From an uncultured Bacteroidota bacterium (lineage in GTDB: Bacteria > Bacteroidota > Bacteroidia > Flavobacteriales > Flavobacteriaceae), in NCBI GenBank assembly GCA_902536935.1, contig CACAZM010000015.1:1-41545 (forward strand): DNA of 41,545 bases, read 5' to 3'. Under the pieces are notes generated by a model. The model was not told the DNA's origin, made no database searches, and saw only the letters and a program-made list of their open reading frames with translations. A program made the translations under genes and the position numbers. Positions 23,136-32,730 of this stretch are shown one piece after another. The first letter of the stretch is position 1; each line of letters begins with the position of its first letter.

Positions 23136-25376
23136 ATGATAGACTCGATGTTCAACCTCATACTATACGCACTTATTACACTGGCTGTTTTTGATTTGAT
23201 TGTTGGAGTTAGTAACGATGCAGTAAACTTCTTAAACTCTGCGATTGGATCAAAATCAATACCAATTAAGAAGATTCTTATTATCGCCAGTTTAGGAATT
23301 TTTGTTGGAGCAGTTTTTTCAAGTGGAATGATGGAAGTTGCTCGCAAAGGTATTTTTAACCCTGGTGAATTCTACTTTGACGAAATCATGTTTATTTTTC
23401 TTGCCGTGATGATTGGTGATATCCTGCTATTAGACTTTTTTAATACCTTAGGGCTACCAACTTCAACCACCGTCTCTATTGTTTTCAATTTGTTGGGGGC
23501 TGCTGTAATGATGTCTTTGATTAAAATTGGCATGGATGATTCTCAAAGTTTTACTGATTTGGTAAATTACATAAACACAGAAAAGGCTCTACAAATTATT
23601 TCAGGGATATTGCTGTCAGTAGTAATTGCCTTTACGGCTGGTACAATTATACAATGGGTATCAAGAATTATTTTTACTTTTCAATACGAAAATAAAATAA
23701 AAAACTTTGGTTTTTTATTTGCATCTTTATGTTTGACCTCTATCGGATATTTCATCTTTTTTAAAGGTTTAAAAGGTACCCCATACTACGCTGAAATTTC
23801 TGAGATTTTAAAGACCCACTTCTTTTTTGTCATTTTATGCATGCTTGCTTTTTGGACTGTTATCACACTATTTGTAGATAAAATTTTAAAAAAGAATGTA
23901 TTAATTCTTGTTATCGGGGTTGGTACTTTTGGGTTGGCACTCGCTTTTGCAGGTAACGATCTTGTGAACTTTATTGGCGTTCCCATGGCTGCTTACCATT
24001 CTTTTGAAGCATGGTCTGTTTCGGGAATTCCATCTAATGAATTTTCCATGGAAGTCTTATCGAAAAAAGTTCCTGCTGAACCATTTTTGCTTATTATTTC
24101 AGGATTGATTATGGTTTTGACACTGTGGTTTTCCAAAAAGGCAAAGTTGGTAACTGAAACGGAAATTGGATTGTCGAGACAAAATGATGGAGATGAAAAG
24201 TTTAACCCGAATTTACTTTCAAAAATTATTGTAAAGACCTCAAGTAAAATTTCTTCTTCTTTTCAAGCCGTTCTTCCAAAATCTGTGAATAATCGTATTG
24301 AAAGTAGCTTTAAGTTTCCGTTAGCTTACCTTTCATACAGTAAAGCCAAAGATCTTCCTGCATTTGATTTAATCCGTGCATCTGTAAATCTAAGTGTTGC
24401 TGGAATCCTTATTTCAATTGCAACTTCGATGAAGCTGCCTCTCTCAACAACCTATGTCACCTTTATGGTTGCAATGGGAACCTCGCTTGCAGACCGTGCT
24501 TGGGGAAGAGAATCAGCTGTTTACAGAGTCGCGGGTGTGATCAATGTGATCGGGGGGTGGTTTTCAACAGCGATTGTCGCTTTCCTTTTTGCTGGATTCA
24601 TAACTTACATTCTATATATTGGTAAAGGAGTTTCTGTTGCGATTCTTTTGCTTCTTGTTGCTGTATTACTTGTTCGTAATTATTTATCATATAAGAAAAA
24701 TGCTCTGAAAAGACGTTTTCCAACTGGACTAAAGAAGTCACAAAGTAAAACCGTTCAAGGAATTATAAAAGAGAGTTCAGATAATGTTTCTGAGGTGATA
24801 AATAGAACATCGAAAATATACTCATCTCTAATAATTGGTCTATCAAAACAAGAAGCAGATAAGCTCAAAAAATGTAAAAAGAATATTAATAAACTCGATA
24901 ATGAGGTTGAAGGCTTACGAAACCACTTGTTTTATTTCATAAAAAACCTTGATGAAACCAGTATTATTGGGAGCTCCTTTTACATTAGCATTTTAGCATA
25001 CCTAACTGATATTACCCAATCGCTAGGATATATGGCCAAGAAATCTTTCAAGCACGTAGAAAACCATCACAAGCCATTAAAGTACAACCAAATTAAAGAT
25101 TTGACGGAAATTCAGGGATCTATCTCTGATGTTCTTTCTAAAATTCAAGTTGCGTTTTCTAATGAAAGTTATAAGGAATTGGGAATTATTATTGAAGAAA
25201 AAGAAAGTTTATTAGCTCTGATATCAGAAAAAACTGACAATCAAATCAAGCGCACACGTAGTGAGGGATCGTCTCCCAAAAATACGGCATTGTATTTTAA
25301 TCTGCTGTTGGAGTCGAAGGACTTGGTAAAGTCTATTTTTAGTGTAAGTAAGGAGTATTTTAATAGTGCAAAATAA
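23136..25376 (+). CDS. PiT-type inorganic phosphate transporter with PhoU-like C-terminal domain
   Basis: This 746-residue inner-membrane protein has the duplicated PiT signature: VGVSNDAVNFLNSAIG (about residues 23-38) and LAFAGNDLVNFIG (about 269-281), each with the Asn-Asp pair. About ten to twelve helices extend to residue ~525. The last ~200 residues are soluble, helical and Lys/Glu-rich (for example KKCKKNINKLDNEVEGLRNH), resembling the PhoU-like domain found on Bacteroidota PiT proteins. This domain may gate transport or signal phosphate state. It forms an outer/inner membrane pair with the porin. A 40-base palindrome ends the unit. Confidence 0.9.
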   Translation: MIDSMFNLILYALITLAVFDLIVGVSNDAVNFLNSAIGSKSIPIKKILIIASLGIFVGAVFSSGMMEVARKGIFNPGEFYFDEIMFIFLAVMIGDILLLDFFNTLGLPTSTTVSIVFNLLGAAVMMSLIKIGMDDSQSFTDLVNYINTEKALQIISGILLSVVIAFTAGTIIQWVSRIIFTFQYENKIKNFGFLFASLCLTSIGYFIFFKGLKGTPYYAEISEILKTHFFFVILCMLAFWTVITLFVDKILKKNVLILVIGVGTFGLALAFAGNDLVNFIGVPMAAYHSFEAWSVSGIPSNEFSMEVLSKKVPAEPFLLIISGLIMVLTLWFSKKAKLVTETEIGLSRQNDGDEKFNPNLLSKIIVKTSSKISSSFQAVLPKSVNNRIESSFKFPLAYLSYSKAKDLPAFDLIRASVNLSVAGILISIATSMKLPLSTTYVTFMVAMGTSLADRAWGRESAVYRVAGVINVIGGWFSTAIVAFLFAGFITYILYIGKGVSVAILLLLVAVLLVRNYLSYKKNALKRRFPTGLKKSQSKTVQGIIKESSDNVSEVINRTSKIYSSLIIGLSKQEADKLKKCKKNINKLDNEVEGLRNHLFYFIKNLDETSIIGSSFYISILAYLTDITQSLGYMAKKSFKHVENHHKPLKYNQIKDLTEIQGSISDVLSKIQVAFSNESYKELGIIIEEKESLLALISEKTDNQIKRTRSEGSSPKNTALYFNLLLESKDLVKSIFSVSKEYFNSAK

Positions 25377-25399
25377 AGGGTCTGATTTTCTAATTGTAT

Positions 25400-25439
25400 A
25401 ATTATAAAAGGGAGTAATATATTACTCCCTTTTATAATT
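25400..25439. terminator. 40-base perfect palindrome, strong terminator
   Basis: The bases 25400-25439 form a perfect inverted repeat with 20-base arms and no spacer, centred between 25419 and 25420. The outer parts are AT-rich and the inner parts (GGGAGTAATA/TATTACTCCC) are more GC-rich, flanked by A and T runs. It follows the phosphate transporter by 23 bases and precedes the carboxylase promoter, so a terminator acting in both directions is the simplest reading. Confidence 0.75.
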
Positions 25440-25472
25440 TTGGTTTACAAATTTTCATATTGTGTACCTTTG
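25440..25472 (+). promoter_or_regulatory. Candidate promoter of the carboxylase gene
   Basis: TTG (25440-25442), 22 bases, then TACCTTTG (25465-25472). The spacing is at the long end of the Bacteroidota range. The leader would be about 37 bases. Confidence 0.45.
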
Positions 25473-25513
25473 CACATCGGTTTTCCCTTAACACAGGGCC
25501 TAAGTGAACGCTT

Positions 25514-27115
25514 ATGCAAAGTTTTCGATCCAAAATCAATCCGAAAAGCGATCGCTTCCTCAGAAATAAGGAAGAGATGCAAGTTTTGATTGACGAGCTT
25601 CATGCACACCTGACCGTTGCCAAAACCGAAGGCAGCAAGGCATCGACTGATCGTGCCAGAAAACGAAAAAAGTTTTTAGCAAGGGAACGCATTCAGCTTT
25701 TACTCGACAAAGACAGCCCATTTATTGAGCTCATGCCCTTGGCGGGCTTGCTCCACGATGGGGGCTTTGGTCCTGGCGGTACAACCGTAGCAGGGATTGG
25801 TTATATCAACAAGCGCCTTTGCATTGTCAATGCCAATCTCAGCACACGAAAGGCAGGAACAGTCGATTATGCGACGAGCTTAAAAATCCGTCGGTTGGGT
25901 GAAATCGCTTTGGAAAACAAAATCCCAACTATCAACTTGGTAGAGAGTGGTGGTGCAAACCTTCCCGATCAAGATCGGGTGTTCAACAATTATGGTGCGA
26001 CCTTTCGGGAAATGTCATTGCGTTCCAAGCAAGGGATTCCCACGATCTCGGTCGTATTTGGCAATGCCACTGCTGGCGGTGCCTATGTGCCGGGCATGTC
26101 GGACTATACGATTATGCAAAAAGATGCTGCCAAGGTGTTTTTGGCGGGGCCGCCACTGGTCAAGATGGCTACCAATGAAGACACCAATGCCGAAGAACTC
26201 GGTGGTGCAACCATGCATAGCCACATTTCGGGTGTTGCCGATTTTTTGGCAGACGACGAAATGGATGCTATTAACATTGCGCGTAACGTTGTAAAAACCC
26301 TCAAACCACATACTCCCTATTTCGAACCGCCTAAACCCATCGTACCGCCACGCTATAAGCAAGATGAACTGTTAGGCATTCTTTCTGCCAATCTGAAAAA
26401 CCCCATTGATGTCCGTGAAGTCATTGCTCGCATTGTGGATGGATCAGAGTTTACCGAATTCAAAGAAAACTATGGGATTACCATGGTATGTTGCTGGACA
26501 AAAATTGCGGGCTATCCTGTCGGCATCATTGCCAGCAATGGAGTAATCTTTGCCGAGTCGGCTCAAAAAGCCACACAATTTATCCAACTTGCCAATAAGT
26601 CCAACCTACCTCTGTTGTTTATGCACAATACCACTGGTTTTATGGTTGGAAAATCTTATGAGCAAAACGGAATGATCAACAGTGGCTCACAAATGATTCA
26701 TGCGGTAGCGGGTAGTACAGTTCCCCATATCAGCTTGCTAATCGGAAACTCCTACGGGGCTGGAAACTATGCCATGTGTGGTCGTTCGTTTTCTCCACGA
26801 TTTCTGTTTTCGTACCCCAATGTCAAAGCCGGAGTAATGGGAGCCGAACAACTCGCCGGGGTGATGGAAATCATCAAACGTAATTCGGCCGCTTCCAACA
26901 ATACCAAGGTAGATGAAAAACAACTCAAAAAGGAAAAGGAAGCCATTAAAAAAGATGCACAAGCCAAAGCGAGTGTGTGGCATGCAACGTCTGAACTTTG
27001 GGATGATGGCGTAATCGATCCGCGCAACACAAGAGAACACCTGACCATGGCACTCGCCACGGTTTATCAAAACCCGATTGAAGGAACAGATTCTTTTGGT
27101 GTGTTTCGGATGTAA
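25514..27115 (+). CDS. Acyl-CoA carboxylase carboxyltransferase (beta) subunit, methylcrotonoyl-CoA type
   Basis: This 533-residue protein transfers the carboxyl group from carboxybiotin to an acyl-CoA. It has the two crotonase-like halves of the family: the N half with FGPGGTTVAGIGYI, LVESGGANLPDQ and GNATAGGAYVPGMSDY, and the C half with GIIASNGVIFAESAQKATQF and LIGNSYGAGNYAMCGRSFSP. The opening RSKINPKSDRF and the GGATMHSHISGVAD motif favour the methylcrotonoyl-CoA carboxylase (leucine breakdown) branch over acetyl- or propionyl-CoA. The biotin subunit is not in the window. It is convergent with nrdA. Confidence 0.88.
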   Translation: MQSFRSKINPKSDRFLRNKEEMQVLIDELHAHLTVAKTEGSKASTDRARKRKKFLARERIQLLLDKDSPFIELMPLAGLLHDGGFGPGGTTVAGIGYINKRLCIVNANLSTRKAGTVDYATSLKIRRLGEIALENKIPTINLVESGGANLPDQDRVFNNYGATFREMSLRSKQGIPTISVVFGNATAGGAYVPGMSDYTIMQKDAAKVFLAGPPLVKMATNEDTNAEELGGATMHSHISGVADFLADDEMDAINIARNVVKTLKPHTPYFEPPKPIVPPRYKQDELLGILSANLKNPIDVREVIARIVDGSEFTEFKENYGITMVCCWTKIAGYPVGIIASNGVIFAESAQKATQFIQLANKSNLPLLFMHNTTGFMVGKSYEQNGMINSGSQMIHAVAGSTVPHISLLIGNSYGAGNYAMCGRSFSPRFLFSYPNVKAGVMGAEQLAGVMEIIKRNSAASNNTKVDEKQLKKEKEAIKKDAQAKASVWHATSELWDDGVIDPRNTREHLTMALATVYQNPIEGTDSFGVFRM

Positions 27116-27165
27116 CCCTTTTCGAAATCGAATTCTCTGCTGTTATCTACTTTTTGGGTGTGGGA

Positions 27166-29607
27166 CTATGACCCGCACATCAAGCAGTCGTCGTCCTCAT
27201 TTTCTTTTGACTTGCCCAACATTTCTTCCAACTCCGCAGGAGTGAGTGGTTCAACCGCTACGGGCTTTTCAGCCGGCTGAGCCGCTTTGGCTTTTGTACT
27301 TGCTGCTGCTGCCAGTGGTTCGGAAACTTTTTCCTCTTTTTTCTTGTCAAGAGTAAACTTGATCGCATCCACTGCCGATTTAGTTCGCAGATAGTACATT
27401 CCTGTTTTCAGACCCGACTTCCACGCGTAAAAATGCATCGAGGTCAACTTGGCCATTGTGGCACCTTCCATAAACAAGTTGAGCGATTGCGACTGATCGA
27501 TAAAATACCCGCGCTGACGAGACATATCGATAATGTCTTTCATGCTCATTTCCCAAGCCGTTTTGTAAAGCTCTTTAATTTCACCGGGTACATTGTCGAG
27601 TTGTTGAACAGACCCGTTGGCCCGCATCAATTCTTGCTTGAGGTCTTCATTCCAGAGTCCAAGGTTGACCAGGTCTTCAAGCAAGTGCTTGTTTACGACA
27701 ATAAACTCGCCAGACAGCACCCGACGGGTGTAGATATTTGAAGTGTAAGGTTCAAAGCATTCATTGTTTCCGAGGATTTGCGAGGTTGAGGCCGTTGGCA
27801 TGGGTGCTACAAGCAAGGAGTTGCGAACTCCATGCTTTTTGACATCTTTCCGAAGAGCGGTCCAATCCCATCGGCCGCTGAGCTCCTCGTCTTTGATTCC
27901 CCAAAGATTGTGTTGAAACTCTCCTTTGGAAATCGGCGATCCTTTATAGCTTTCATAGGGTCCTTCCTCTTTTGCCACGTCTTTAGAAGCGGTTAAAGCC
28001 GCAAAATAAAGCGTTTCAAAAATCTCTTGGTTGAGTGCCTTTGCTTCGTCGGAAGTAAAGGGCATTCTCAATTTGATAAAGGTATCTGCCAGCCCTTGTA
28101 CACCCAGCCCAATCGGGCGATGCCTAAAGTTGCTATTTTCTGCTTCTTTAACAGGATAGTAGTTGCGGTCGATCACCTTGTTTAGGTTTTTGGTTGCACG
28201 CACCGTCACGTCATACAGCCCTTGATGGTCAAACCCACCATCTTTGACAAACATCGGCAAGGCGATAGACGCAAGATTACAAACCGCTACTTCGTCGGCA
28301 GAAGTATATTCCAAAATCTCCGTACATAAATTTGACGAGCGGATAGTCCCTAGGTTTTTTTGATTTGACTTGCGGTTTGCAGCATCTTTATACAACATAT
28401 AAGGCGTTCCGGTTTCGATTTGAGATTCGAGGATTTTCTCCCAAAGCTCTCGCGCCTTGATCGTTTTGCGACCCTTGTTTTCGGATTCGTATTCGAGGTA
28501 TTTTTTTTCAAATTCTTCCCCGTGACTATCATACAGGCCAGGGCATTCATTAGGACACATCAATGTCCAAGTTGTATCTTCCTCAACACGGCGCATAAAC
28601 AAGTCGGGAACCCACATGGCGTAGAACAAATCGCGGGCACGCATTTCTTCCTTACCGTGGTTTTTCTTCAAATTGAGGAAGTCGAAAATGTCGGCATGCC
28701 ACGGCTCTACATATATTGCAAAAGATCCTTTTCTTTTTCCGCCACCTTGATCGACATAACGAGCGGTATCGTTAAACACACGTAGCATGGGAACGATCCC
28801 GTTTGAGGTGCCATTGGTTCCTGCGATGTAGGAGCCCGTAGCGCGAATATTGTGAATTGACAATCCAATTCCACCTGCAGATTGGGATATTTTTGCCGTT
28901 TGCTTAAGTGTATCATAAATGCCATCGATACTGTCGTCTTTCATGGCGAGCAAAAAGCAAGATGACATTTGTGGTTTGGGCGTTCCCGAATTGAATAGGG
29001 TTGGGGTGGCGTGGGTAAAATATTTTTTCGACATCAAGTGATAGGTCTCGATCGCCGCGTCGAGGTCGTCAAGGTGGATCCCAACAGACACCCGCATCAA
29101 CATGTGTTGTGGGCGTTCGACAATCTCTCCATTGAGTTTGAGTAGATACGAACGCTCGAGGGTTTTAAAACCAAAATAGTCATAGCCAAAGTCACGGTTG
29201 TAGATGATTGTGGAGTCGAGGAGTTCTGCGTTGTCTTTGATGATTTTGTACACATTATCTGCAAGAAGTGGTGCTTTTTTTTCTGTACGCGGATTGACGT
29301 AAGTGTACAAGTCCGTCATCGTATCGACAAAGGATTTTTTGGTGTTTTTGTGGAGATTTGAAACCGAAATTCGCGCAGCGAGCAGTGCATAGTCTGGATG
29401 GGTTGTGGTCATAGTAGCCGCGGTTTCAGCAGCGAGATTATCGAGCTCCGAGGTGGTCACCCCGTCATATAATCCCTCGATTACACGCATGGCGACTTTG
29501 ACCGGATCAACCAAGCCATTTAACCCATAACACAGCTTGCGCACACGTGCTGTGATCTTATCAAACATGATGGGTTCTTTGCGACCATCTCTTTTTAGTA
29601 CATACAT
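27166..29607 (-). CDS. nrdA: Class Ia ribonucleotide reductase, large (alpha) subunit
   Basis: This 813-residue catalytic subunit makes dNTPs from NDPs. An N-terminal ATP-cone ([18 protein letters not shown]) gives dATP activity control. Catalytic residues are clear: Cys217 (MSSCFLL), Asn426-Cys428-Glu430 (NLCTE) and Cys443 (VCNLASIAL), each one position before the human RRM1 numbers. The C terminus ends DCLMCGS, the redox-shuttle Cys pair also seen in eukaryotic R1. An Ala/Pro-rich linker of about 50 residues precedes it. It lies 76 bases downstream of nrdB, in the order small-large subunit. Confidence 0.96.
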   Translation of the reverse strand: MYVLKRDGRKEPIMFDKITARVRKLCYGLNGLVDPVKVAMRVIEGLYDGVTTSELDNLAAETAATMTTTHPDYALLAARISVSNLHKNTKKSFVDTMTDLYTYVNPRTEKKAPLLADNVYKIIKDNAELLDSTIIYNRDFGYDYFGFKTLERSYLLKLNGEIVERPQHMLMRVSVGIHLDDLDAAIETYHLMSKKYFTHATPTLFNSGTPKPQMSSCFLLAMKDDSIDGIYDTLKQTAKISQSAGGIGLSIHNIRATGSYIAGTNGTSNGIVPMLRVFNDTARYVDQGGGKRKGSFAIYVEPWHADIFDFLNLKKNHGKEEMRARDLFYAMWVPDLFMRRVEEDTTWTLMCPNECPGLYDSHGEEFEKKYLEYESENKGRKTIKARELWEKILESQIETGTPYMLYKDAANRKSNQKNLGTIRSSNLCTEILEYTSADEVAVCNLASIALPMFVKDGGFDHQGLYDVTVRATKNLNKVIDRNYYPVKEAENSNFRHRPIGLGVQGLADTFIKLRMPFTSDEAKALNQEIFETLYFAALTASKDVAKEEGPYESYKGSPISKGEFQHNLWGIKDEELSGRWDWTALRKDVKKHGVRNSLLVAPMPTASTSQILGNNECFEPYTSNIYTRRVLSGEFIVVNKHLLEDLVNLGLWNEDLKQELMRANGSVQQLDNVPGEIKELYKTAWEMSMKDIIDMSRQRGYFIDQSQSLNLFMEGATMAKLTSMHFYAWKSGLKTGMYYLRTKSAVDAIKFTLDKKKEEKVSEPLAAAASTKAKAAQPAEKPVAVEPLTPAELEEMLGKSKENEDDDCLMCGS

Positions 29608-29683
29608 CTCTCCTCTTTTTTTGACAAAAAAATACTACCCCTGAAGGGGACAAACTACTCTGCTAAATGTGTGAAAAAGAACT

Positions 29684-30664
29684 TTAAAAGTCGTCGTCAA
29701 ACGAATACTTTTCCTTCTCCTCGGTCTCTTGTTTCAATACCCCTGCTTTCTGATATTCTGAAACGCGCTTTTCGAAGAAGTTTGTTTTTCCTTGAAGCGA
29801 AATCATATCCATGAAATCAAATGGGTTAGTTACGTTGTATTCTTTTTCTAGCTCTAATTCGACCAACAATCTGTCGGTGACAAACTCCAAGTATTGCGTC
29901 ATGAGTTTGGCGTTCATTCCAATCAAACTCACTGGCAGTGACTCGGTTATAAATTCACGCTCAATGGCTAAGGCATCTAAAATAATTTCGCGGATTCTTG
30001 CTGGGGGAACCTTGTTAATCAAGTGTTTATTGTGCAAGTGGACAGCAAAGTCACAATGCATCCCTTCATCCCGCGAAATCAATTCGTTGGAGAAGGTCAA
30101 GCCTGGCATCAAACCGCGCTTCTTCAACCAAAAAATCGAACAAAAAGCACCCGAAAAGAAAATCCCCTCAACAGCGGCAAACGCAATCAAACGTTCGGCG
30201 AAAGAATCTGACTCTACCCAACGCAGTGCCCACTCGGCCTTGCGCTTGATGGCTGGAAAAATCTCAATTGCGCGAAACAATTTATCCTTTTCTGCTTCAT
30301 CCTTGACATAGGTATCAATCAACAAAGAATAAGTTTCGGAGTGAATATTCTCCATCATGATTTGGAATCCGTAGAAAAACTTCACCTCACTGTACTGGAC
30401 TTCATTGACAAAATTCTCTGCCAAATTTTCGTTAACAATTCCGTCCGATGCAGCAAAAAATGCTAAAATATGCTTGATAAAATAGCGCTCATCATCACTG
30501 AGTTTATCTTGCCAATCTGTTAGATCCTGGTGCAAATCGATCTCCTCTGCAGTCCAAAAACACGCTTCTTGTTTTTTGTACCACTCCCAAATGTCATGGT
30601 GTTCAATTGGAAAAATTACAAAGCGATTTTTGTTATCCTGCAGAATGGGTTCGACTGATGCCAT
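29684..30664 (-). CDS. nrdB: Class Ia ribonucleotide reductase, small (beta) subunit
   Basis: This 326-residue diiron-tyrosyl radical subunit has all ligands visible: Asp43 (WTAEEIDL), Glu105 and His108 (MMENIHSE), Glu166 (AVEGIFFSG), Glu200 and His203 ([11 protein letters not shown]), and the radical Tyr112 ([10 protein letters not shown]). This is the eukaryote-like group. The tail YSFDDDF is the part that docks into the large subunit. It probably forms an operon with nrdA. The 233 bases upstream (30665-30897) hold no gene; I see no clear NrdR box in them. Confidence 0.96.
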   Translation of the reverse strand: MASVEPILQDNKNRFVIFPIEHHDIWEWYKKQEACFWTAEEIDLHQDLTDWQDKLSDDERYFIKHILAFFAASDGIVNENLAENFVNEVQYSEVKFFYGFQIMMENIHSETYSLLIDTYVKDEAEKDKLFRAIEIFPAIKRKAEWALRWVESDSFAERLIAFAAVEGIFFSGAFCSIFWLKKRGLMPGLTFSNELISRDEGMHCDFAVHLHNKHLINKVPPARIREIILDALAIEREFITESLPVSLIGMNAKLMTQYLEFVTDRLLVELELEKEYNVTNPFDFMDMISLQGKTNFFEKRVSEYQKAGVLKQETEEKEKYSFDDDF

Positions 30665-30897
30665 AATTTATATTTTGTTTTTTGTGTGTGTTTTTATGTT
30701 GAGAAATCAACCATACAAATCTTCTCTTTTTTTATGAAAATTAAAAGCCATAGTTTTTCACAATGCAACTTATTTTTTAACATTCATTCAGTTTTTTCCT
30801 ACGAAACGTGTAACAGCCCTGTTTTATAACTATCTGTAAATCAGATACTTGATTTGTGCTATATGGTAGAACGTCAGGCAAAAAATATTTTTGCGAA

Positions 30898-31473
30898 TTA
30901 TTGCTTTTTATTTTGTTCGCTTGCCACACGTTCCAATTCTACATACCAATCCGAACCAAATTTTTTTCGTAAGGCCTCTGCCACAAAGCGATACAAAGGC
31001 ATCTGCTTTTGCGTACCATTGGCACAGCCCGAGCTACAAATCTGCCAGCGGTGGTAGTTGACCGCTGTAAATACAGAGTAGTCTTTTACACGAACAGGAT
31101 ACAAATGACAGGAGATTGGTTTTTTCCAATCCACAGCACCGGCTTGGTGGGCTTGCTCGATGCCGCAATGCGCCAAACCCTGATTGTCAAAAGTGGCATA
31201 GGCGCAGGCCTTGCCCTCTACAAGGGGGGTCTCCAAACTCTTGTCTTTGGCAACGATTGACGTGCCTTGGGCTGCGATTGCATCCCGCCCTGCAGGATCC
31301 AAAAATGGGGCGATCGCCTCATAGTCCTTGGCCAACCGATCGACCTCCGCCTCGTCGAGCGGTGCTCCCGCTTCGCCCTCCACGCAACATGCTCCCTTGC
31401 ACTGCGACAAATCACAAGCAAAATGCGCTTCCATCAGCTCTTCCGATACCAAAGTGTTGCCCAACTGAAACAT
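30898..31473 (-). CDS. DUF3109-family Cys-rich protein
   Basis: This 191-residue soluble protein has a conserved Cys cluster at residues about 19-30 (CDLSQCKGACCVEGEAG), and further Cys in KACAYATF, LAHCGIEQAH, ISCHLYPVR and WQICSSGC. The spacing resembles proteins that carry a zinc site or an Fe-S cluster (the CxxCxxxCC type), but the biochemical role of the family is not known to me. It is divergent from marC with only 45 bases between the two ATG codons, and both have -7 elements 4 bases from ATG. Confidence 0.85.
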   Translation of the reverse strand: MFQLGNTLVSEELMEAHFACDLSQCKGACCVEGEAGAPLDEAEVDRLAKDYEAIAPFLDPAGRDAIAAQGTSIVAKDKSLETPLVEGKACAYATFDNQGLAHCGIEQAHQAGAVDWKKPISCHLYPVRVKDYSVFTAVNYHRWQICSSGCANGTQKQMPLYRFVAEALRKKFGSDWYVELERVASEQNKKQ

Positions 31474-31477
31474 CTTA

Positions 31478-31485
31478 CAAAGTTA
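31478..31485 (-). promoter_or_regulatory. Candidate -7 element for the DUF3109 gene
   Basis: On the minus strand TAACTTTG fits TAnnTTTG and ends 4 bases before the ATG (31473); transcription would begin at or next to the start codon. Confidence 0.45.
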
Positions 31486-31506
31486 CAATATTCATTTGCA
31501 AGATTG

Positions 31507-31514
31507 TATCTTTG
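31507..31514 (+). promoter_or_regulatory. Candidate -7 element for marC
   Basis: TATCTTTG fits TAnnTTTG and ends 4 bases before the ATG at 31519. This also argues against the much longer frame upstream being the real start. Confidence 0.45.
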
Positions 31515-31518
31515 TATC

Positions 31519-32088
31519 ATGTTTGACCTCAAAGAAATTCTCACGGCTGGCATGGTGCTTTTTGCAGTTATCGATATTATTGGGAGTACCCCCATTATCA
31601 TCGGGCTGCGCCAAAAGGTTGGTCATATCCAATCTGAAAAGGCCTCTTTGGTCGCCATGATTATTATGATTGGCTTTTTGTTTGTTGGGGAAGAAATCCT
31701 CAACCTCATCGGGATTGATGTCAATTCTTTTGCAGTGGCGGGGTCGATTGTGATTTTCTTTTTGGCTCTTGAAATGATTTTGGGTATTCAACTTTACAGA
31801 CAAGAGTCTCCCGAAACTGCCTCTATCGTTCCCATTGCTTTTCCTCTCATCGCTGGTGCAGGAACCTTGACCTCCTTACTCGCCTTACGTGCCGAGTTTG
31901 CGGTGGCCAACATCATTGTTGCTATCGTCGTCAATATGCTTGTCGTGTATGTGGTGCTCAAGTCGTCCAAACGCATCGAGCGTTTTTTGGGAAACTCTGG
32001 CATCAGTGTAATCCGCAAGGTCTTTGGTGTCATTTTGCTAGCCATTGCAGTCAAACTTTTTACAAGTAATGTCCAAGAACTCTTTTAA
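31519..32088 (+). CDS. MarC-family integral membrane protein
   Basis: This 189-residue protein has six predicted membrane segments. MarC family traits: AVIDIIGSTPIIIGL near the N terminus, the central VAGSIVIFFLALEMILG, and PIAFPLIAGAGTLTSLLALR, a family hallmark. Its transport role is unresolved in the literature I know. The frame continues 84 codons further upstream, but that part is antisense to the DUF3109 gene, so the ATG at 31519 (MFDLKEILTAGMVL) is the start. A small membrane gene follows 9 bases later. Confidence 0.9.
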   Translation: MFDLKEILTAGMVLFAVIDIIGSTPIIIGLRQKVGHIQSEKASLVAMIIMIGFLFVGEEILNLIGIDVNSFAVAGSIVIFFLALEMILGIQLYRQESPETASIVPIAFPLIAGAGTLTSLLALRAEFAVANIIVAIVVNMLVVYVVLKSSKRIERFLGNSGISVIRKVFGVILLAIAVKLFTSNVQELF

Positions 32089-32097
32089 TTATTCGCT

Positions 32098-32292
32098 ATG
32101 AAAAAACTTATTCTCGCTCTCGGCTTTCTCGCCACCGGTCTCGTTATCTTTAATTGTTTTTATGTGGACTTTGTTGCCCCAATGCAAGGCGATAGCATTG
32201 TCGCATTGGTCGGGATTGTAGCTGGCCTGTGCGCCATTGTTTTGCTCGCCCTTTTGTGGGTTGCAAAAACCATTCAAGAGAAAGTCAAGTAA
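32098..32292 (+). CDS. Small two-helix membrane protein
   Basis: This 64-residue protein of unknown function has two hydrophobic helices (about residues 3-22 and 34-57) joined by a short loop with FVAPMQGDS. It lies 9 bases after marC and is likely co-transcribed. The convergent deaminase gene ends 4 bases beyond its stop. Confidence 0.65.
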   Translation: MKKLILALGFLATGLVIFNCFYVDFVAPMQGDSIVALVGIVAGLCAIVLLALLWVAKTIQEKVK

Positions 32293-32295
32293 AGG

Positions 32296-32730
32296 TTACA
32301 GGTGAACTTCCAATAGTTCGAGTTCAACCCCCGCTTTTTTCAGAAACTCCAAACCAGTCGTGTCTTTATAGGTTTGGCCATAGACTACACGAACGATCCC
32401 TGCTTGGTGAATCAGCTTGCTGCATTGCTGGCAGGGCGATAGGGTGATGTAGAGCGTTGCGCCTGCACAGGACTGGGTAGATGCAGCAACTTTCATAATC
32501 GCATTAGCCTCGGCGTGGAGTACATGCCAATTCGTAAGCCCATTTTCGTCTTCACAACGATTGTCAAAGCCCGTGGGGGCTCCGTTATATCCATCCGAAA
32601 TAATCATCCGATCTTTCACAATCAGCGAGCCGACCTGCTTCCGTTTGCAATGCGATAGCTTAGACCACTCGAGTGCCATCCGCATGTAGGCGGTATCGTA
32701 GCGACGTTGTTTGGCTTGGTCTTTTGTCAT
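32296..32730 (-). CDS. dCMP/cytidine deaminase family protein (ComEB-like)
   Basis: This 144-residue zinc deaminase has the active-site motif HAEANA (about residues 72-77) and PCQQC (about 98-102). The dCMP deaminase signature GYNGAPTGFDNRCED precedes the active site. It probably converts dCMP to dUMP for thymidylate synthesis. Its ATG overlaps the stop of the HupE/UreJ-like gene (ATGA). Confidence 0.9.
   Translation of the reverse strand: MTKDQAKQRRYDTAYMRMALEWSKLSHCKRKQVGSLIVKDRMIISDGYNGAPTGFDNRCEDENGLTNWHVLHAEANAIMKVAASTQSCAGATLYITLSPCQQCSKLIHQAGIVRVVYGQTYKDTTGLEFLKKAGVELELLEVHL

Noticed and set aside
30831-30847. Hairpin TATCTG/CAGATA between nrdB and the DUF3109 gene
   Set aside because: A short AT-rich 6-base stem without a T run; too weak to call a terminator or a regulatory site.
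31267-31518. 84-codon N-terminal extension of marC
   Set aside because: It is antisense to the DUF3109 gene, precedes the -7 element, and MarC proteins begin at MFDLKEI.
31116-31526. 136-codon plus-strand frame opposite the DUF3109 gene
   Set aside because: Pro/Arg/Cys-rich shadow of the conserved DUF3109 coding sequence.
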